Of a stretch of DNA of 64,000 nt, positions 58,101-64,000 are shown in pieces; the stretch's first letter is position 1, and each line of letters starts with the position of its first letter. Made by a program: the position numbers and the translations under genes. Origin of the DNA: Stercorarius parasiticus (taxonomy: Eukaryota; Chordata; Aves; Charadriiformes; Stercorariidae); the NCBI GenBank assembly GCA_013396915.1, contig VWZL01002016.1:1148761-1212760 (forward strand), in the 5' to 3' direction. The notes beneath the pieces were generated by a model. It saw only the letters and a program-made list of their open reading frames with translations, had not been told where the DNA came from and searched no databases.

Positions 58101-61100
58101 CGTTTTCGTTAAACTACCATCTACTCTCATTCTTTGAAGTACCTGAACCTCTGCTGAAATTTGACACCCATCTCCCCAAAAGAAAAAGAAAAGCCTAAAG
58201 CTGAGAGCAAATATGGAAAATTTCAGCATGAAAAGTTAACCTAAGGCAAAGTCATAAGCTGCTGAAAAATGGGATTTCTTAGTGGAATGTATGAGGCAGC
58301 TTCATATATAAATTTCTAACACTATCCAGTGCCAGAGAATTTCAGTAGCTTATTAATGATACAGATTTTATGTTAGAATTTCCTGCTGAGGTGGCAGTAC
58401 GGAAAGACAACAATTTAATTACACAACCTGTGCTATAACTAAAGAATACAACTTTTAATCAAATGCTGACAGTTTGATAACAAAATACCATTGCACTCTA
58501 ATTCATGACAGGTGGTAACCAATGGGCCAAAATATTAGCTGTTTCACACAGTTCCCTACTGAACTATTGTTTATAGAAGTTGCTGTGACGTCAGTTCAGA
58601 AATACTAGTTAACTGAGCTTCTCATCAGAAATGTTAATTGGAGCATGTTTCAGGATTTGTTTTTGAGTAAGGGTTTGTAAAAAGGCTTATAAAAAGTGGG
58701 ATTTTTCTGCATATCTTTCTGAAAGTTCTGTTTGGGAAGAAGGCTAGGAAGCTTGAAGTTAGGTGTTTTGCAACAGAGAGGGAATGACTGCTTGACAGGT
58801 TTAAAAAGTCACGCTTGACAGAGTAGTTATAACTGTTTGATAGTAAGACTTAAATGTTCTGCTTTATTGGATGACAGGAAGAACTGAAAGACTATCAAAA
58901 TAAAACTTTTTTATATATACTCATTCTTTTTTGCCTACTTAATAATCCAAGGTCAAACATGCATTTTAATCAAAAAACCTCTGAACTTTTCTGCTGGGTC
59001 ATGGAAAACAGAACAAATTTGGTATGCTTTTCAATGCATTTGTCACTCTACATACAGAAAGTACATTACACAGTTGTGCTAGCAAAGGCAAAGCTTTTCC
59101 TTGATTATCTAGGGAAATTGCCTTTGGACAAAAGCCATGCTTTTGAATGGGAATTTTAGACTTTGTAAAATAACCAGTGACGTGTATTTCAATAATATCT
59201 CAAAGCTTGCTCTCACATTTGCATTTATTAAAGCATTTGGGGACAATATAAAGTTATCTCAAATTCTGGGTTTTTTTGGTTTGATATTTCTACACATTCA
59301 ATAAAATCGTAAAGTACATTTCCACGCACTTTTGTCAACATGTCCAATTCTTTGTAGGAGCTCTTTTTTTCCTTCATATGTTAATGGAGAGCTCAGTCCT
59401 GATCAGCCTGACAAATGGATCAAATGACATTAATTTCTTTCAAAAGGAAACATTGTTGACAAGGAAGTAAGGACATTAAACTCAGTTTATTGACAATTAC
59501 ATGTTATTGCTCAAGAAAGTTTTCATACTTTAAAGCTTTTGCTGCAGTCCTCCCATATCAATCAATAAATACGGCATGTTTCTTGAATTGCAGTTTAGGG
59601 CTTCAAAAGAAGAGTTAATTTTTGTATATTTTAGTATCTTTTATATTGTATTGATATTACTTTTAGTATAGTTATTGTACCTATATATCTCAAATCTAAT
59701 TTTTTGTTTGCCCTTCAGTACCAATCACTAATTCACACTGACGGGAAAAAAAATTACTATGAGGTTATATTTAGAAAAATAAATTTCATCTCCACTTTTT
59801 CTCAGCTATATGGGGAGGTTTTTGTCAATGATAATATTTCTACCTTAGTGCTTATTCCTATATATTGATTAGAAAGCTACATTTACATATTCAGGGACTA
59901 TTGATTGTACATAAAAAGGTTGTTCATTTGATTTTAAAATTATCTTTAAAATGAACAGAGAAGATAGATTATTTTTTGAATTTGAAAAATAACCTTAAAA
60001 GCACAGTGTTTCAAGCCCACCCCCCATGTTGTTTCTGAGGTTTATTATCAAAACCTCTGTGGTTCCATTTTTTTCTCCTTTTATTTTCCCAGTCACTTTG
60101 CAGTAGGGGAGGAATATTCCCCTTTGCAGCTCCCATTATTCTTTATCTATGCCACAAATAAAGCCCTAATCCAGGAAATCCTTTTTTCCTATTAGGTTCA
60201 AAATATCAGCATGTCCTCCCTTGAATCTAGGTCAAATTTTGTATACCTTTATATACTGAAATGTACAAAACCATTAGAATGTATTTTATTGCAAAACTGC
60301 ACCCTTAAGTGTCTGGTACAATTAAATAATTAAAATAAAATCTCTATCTAAGGAATAACTTGATCTATACAGAAAAAAAAATTAAATTTAAAGCCTAGGT
60401 AACAGTGTTAAGGATTTATTTTAATGGTTTAAGCACAGTGCCTGAAGTCCCAGCAGATTCTATTGAGTTCACATTCTTTTTAGAATAAAACCAATGAATT
60501 CTAGGTGTAATTATGTACTGATTCCATAAGTCTTCCCTTCACTAAGATTTATAATTAGCTTGTTAGTCCTCCTACAGCTTAAGAGAAATGACCTTTTAAG
60601 AGTCAAGATATCCTTTCTCATGACAGGATCAGATTTATGACAGTAAAAAATTACTACATTACTTTGTTTATTGGTCTTGTGGTCAATTACAATTTTGCTT
60701 GTTAATATGATAGGATTACTTTTTAAAGTCAAATTATTAAAGAGTTTGAGAGTATGTTTATGAGAATAATATCATCCATGAAAGAAAGTATAGTGCATAT
60801 CACATCTGCTATCCCAAGCAGACATTCACGCCACTAGATTTTTGTTTACAAATGTGTAAATATTTCACCTAAAGATCAAAAGGAACTGTATCGCAGGAGA
60901 AAAGAGGATTAGCTGCATCAGAAAAAGAATACTAATTTGTTAGCAATTTTTCTAAAGTGTCAAACTCAAGGAAATCTCTGGCAACGTTCTCCACCATCTT
61001 TAACTACTGCAGATGGCCAGTGGTGACTCCCACAGAAATGAAGATCAAGACCATACACGGGGACCTCACATTCCTAAGCTTGGATTCTGTTATAAAAACT

Positions 61101-63945
61101 ATTATGTTATATAAAAAAGGTTCTATTCAGAGGCTCAGATAAGCAAGGTAGTTAGGACTCCAACAAACCTCAGCCTCAGCTGTAGTCTAATGCTTTTCAA
61201 TGGCCAAAGTTAGGCATAAGCCTAAACATCCTGCTGAATTAGTGTCTAAAAAATGAGAAGAATGACATTCCCCATTTTGTTGGGTTTTGGTGCTTTTTTC
61301 CAAAACACATTGATCTCTTCTTTCCAGTGTCATATTGATGTTTCTGAAATTGCAGAAAAAACCCAAAGCAGCAAGTTGGAAGAAGAGGAGATAAAGGCTG
61401 CATGGGGACTACATAATTTTCACATTTTTAATTTTTCTTATACTTACAGAGTTTGTTGATAAGGTTTTCTTAAAGGATTTACATATATCAGAAGTCAATC
61501 CATCTGAAATTCTCTCCTTTTCTTCTTTTTTTTTTTTAAATTAAGTGATCAACTCTGTTCAATACACTTGAAATGAATCAGAGTTTTTTATAAATCCTCA
61601 CATCACGTTGTAGCCAATGTACAGAAAAAGTAGGTACAATTAATATGCTTTTGTAAGAAAAAAAATAGAAGCCAAGAGGCACACAGAACATTACTTAACA
61701 TAATGGCAAAGTATTTAATAAGAATTCTATCTACTGGTGCAAAATAAAATATTTCTCTTAGCTTCATAAGACCTGTCGAATGGTGAACAATGCTTTTGTC
61801 AAGAAAGGAAATGTTTTTTCGGTGGTTGCACAAACAGAATAAACCAGAAAAAGAACATTATTTTATATAAATGATCAATCTCTTCATGGTCCTTGAGGCT
61901 CGTTTCAGAACAGATTTCTGCAGGGCTACACCAGGGAGTCTGTGATGCATGTAATAGAATCAAAGAGCTCCAATACAATTCCAGACTGGTAGGATCTCTA
62001 TCTCCAAACTCACTTTTTCTAACATCAGGTCTAGATTTAATGACCTTGGTAATTTACAAAAGACCGTCAAGCTGACCTTTGAAAACAGATTTTACCAATA
62101 GCTCTATCTGGTAGATAATATAGGTGGTATTTTTCTTTAGGAAACTGATGGAAATGACAAAACTATATTACATATAAAGGTTCTTAACATATAAGCAGAT
62201 TTGACTATTCCTATTTGAATATTTTTCCACAACTTTAAAGTGCAGGAGGCAGTTGCAAAACACTCTAAAAGAAAACACCCTGAATTGCATTAAATTACCT
62301 TGAGCTGTAATAAAGAAGCTTTTTCTGGATATCTCAGTGGAAGCTAAGTAGTGCTATGTAGCTCCACAGTTGAATGTAGAAACACCTAATAGGTTTCCTT
62401 AAGCAGACAGTTCAGCTCCACTCCACTGCTCGTTCTTATCCTTTCCCACACAGACACCTTCCGTATTAACAGAAACTTTGCGGTACATGAGTACATGCAG
62501 ATGCTCACAACCATAAAAGACAAAATCCTTTATAAAGGGAGACCCATACTACCGTATTTTCTTCTAGCTGCTGCTCAATATCCCAAGAAAAATTAATACT
62601 TTCTGGAAATTAATAACAATGCTTCTCTTTGTTCTAAAATCAACTCTTTTTAACTTTAGCCTTGGAGTGATAGCACGGCAAATATTGAAACATTTGAATT
62701 GTGCAATCTATATGATACTGTAAAAAATAAAAGGCACTGTTCTTCTGACCCGCATACATGCAGACACAGCAGACTTTCAAGTATGTGGAGAAGAAATCAC
62801 ATGAACAGGTTCTTGGTGAAGAACAGACAGAAAAATATATCAACTACCAATAGAAAGAACATCATCCCATACTGCTAATAGCGTACATACCCCTTCATCT
62901 GTAATTTTCACCGTCACCAATTCTTACCATTTGGCTGATTTATTAAAGCAGCAAGAAGTCAGTAATAATAACAAAAAAGCAATTTCATAATGAAAAATAA
63001 CCTTTTTATCCTCAGTTATTTTTCATTTCATTCAAACATGCCATTTTTCTACACTTGCTTAAAAACAAATTTGGGCTTTCAGAGCAAATTACAGGAAGGA
63101 TTGTATAATTTGCTTCATGTTCTCACTCCCTTTTTGCCCCTGGAAAGCAGGTGAGGAAAAGGAGTGCAATGAAAAAGATTGAAAACCTTTGGGGATTTGA
63201 TTTCAGATGTGCATCCAGAACCAACATTTTTTTTCCCCAGAGATCATTTGAGAAAAGTCTGTTTGCAATTTAAAACTATCCACCAACCTAGGACATTTAT
63301 ACCAGTTCATGTATTCACCTGCACTTCCAAGACAAATGATACAAACAGAATTTAGTCTTATCAACACACTGTAATTAATGATAGAGCTCGACTTTTTCCT
63401 ACAGATGTTGCCAGATGATGCAGGCTGTGCAGCAGGACAGACAGCAGGATAAAGGTTCACTTAATTATTCCGATAGTTGCCCGACAGGCTGTGGGACATG
63501 TCTGAGGGAAAATTCCAGAGCAATGAAGTAAGGCAGAGTTGGTGTCAGAGGTTGACAACAGATGAAAAAATAACCTATCACGTATCATTATTATTTTTTT
63601 TTCCATTTCTGGGGAGAGATTATCTACAAAGTTGAGCAGAGAAATCACTACTATATATCCCCATTTTAAGATCATTGGTCAAAAGAAATAAAATATATAC
63701 ACTTAAAAAAATTTGTCTGGACTCCCTGTCTCAGTCTGCCCAAGGATTTCCCCCAAAACTAGGCAAAGAGAAGCAGCTTGTTAGAAAAGTTGTGGCTGAG
63801 AGACTAATTTATAATTTTTTTAAGGATGCTCACTGATCATCCCATTAAAAGACTGTAAAAATGATCAGCTAACAAGACCCTGAGCTTTTCTTGCTGGCCT
63901 TCAGCAGCAAAATTTCAAACCCACAGGAAGTTCATGTCTGCAAAT
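49163..63945. other. NKAIN2 intron, no recognised genes
   Basis: AT-rich sequence with stops in all frames. Small features are a 36-bp partial tandem duplication at 54346-54403, an 8-bp perfect hairpin at 51858-51875, slightly GC-richer patches at 57230-57350 and 57730-57940, and T-rich runs near 53878 and 61526. No exon, RNA gene or CR1 was recognised. Confidence 0.5.
54346..54403. repeat. Short tandem duplication
   Basis: attaggtaggc followed by attcactaaaa is repeated. The first unit spans 54346-54381; the second spans 54382-54403 and lacks seven bases between the two words. Confidence 0.8.
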
Positions 63946-64000
63946 TAGAATAGGATAGAATAGAATAGAATAGAATAGAATAGAATAGAATAGAATAGAA
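63946..64000. repeat. (TAGAA)n microsatellite, running off the window
   Basis: Eleven consecutive pentamers, one of them the variant tagga at 63951-63955, continue to the last base. In bird genomes such arrays commonly adjoin the 3' end of a CR1 copy in reverse orientation. The array may continue into one beyond the window. Confidence 0.95.

Overview
This window looks like bird nuclear DNA. The main evidence is at least six copies of CR1, the dominant LINE of bird genomes. Several keep the typical 3' end, a run of ATTCTATGA or ATTCTGTGA units. The rest is AT-rich, CpG-poor and full of stops in every frame, and one unknown base lies at 32051. I see no bacterial, viral or organellar gene organisation.

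The one host-gene segment I can identify is a 201-bp coding exon on the minus strand at 25200-25400. Its 67 codons match, from memory of the family, the middle of NKAIN2 (Na+/K+-transporting ATPase-interacting protein 2): the loop before the fourth membrane segment and the start of that segment. It has a clean acceptor (pyrimidine-rich tract plus cag) and a consensus donor (gtaagt), and both ends fall in phase 0. The window is therefore the interior of a very long NKAIN2 gene read right to left. Positions 25401-64000 belong to the intron upstream of this exon and 1-25199 to the intron downstream. I looked for the neighbouring NKAIN2 exons and did not see them.

Layout: 1-8182 is plain intron with one possible ancient repeat. 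8183-8790 is a well-preserved CR1 (J-like). 8791-18079 holds a diverged repeat pair (9582-9659 and 12258-12332) and two blocks that look like regulatory DNA. 18080-20110 holds a possible L2 remnant and two MIR remnants. 23460-24016 is a CR1 with a rearranged 3' end. 25200-25400 is the exon. 26117-26360 is an old element with 56-bp inverted ends. 31941-32105 and 36206-36840 are further CR1 copies. 37550-37665 is a strong hairpin. 39107-39974 is an old CR1, followed by an inverted CR1 at 40696-41137. 48983-49162 is a MIR remnant. The window ends inside a (TAGAA)n array that may be the tail of another CR1.

I found no undescribed multi-gene system. The best candidates for novelty are the hairpin at 37.6 kb, the inverted-repeat element at 26.1-26.4 kb and the diverged repeat pair at 9.6 and 12.3 kb. 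All calls come from reading the sequence and from memory of families; no alignment or database search was run.
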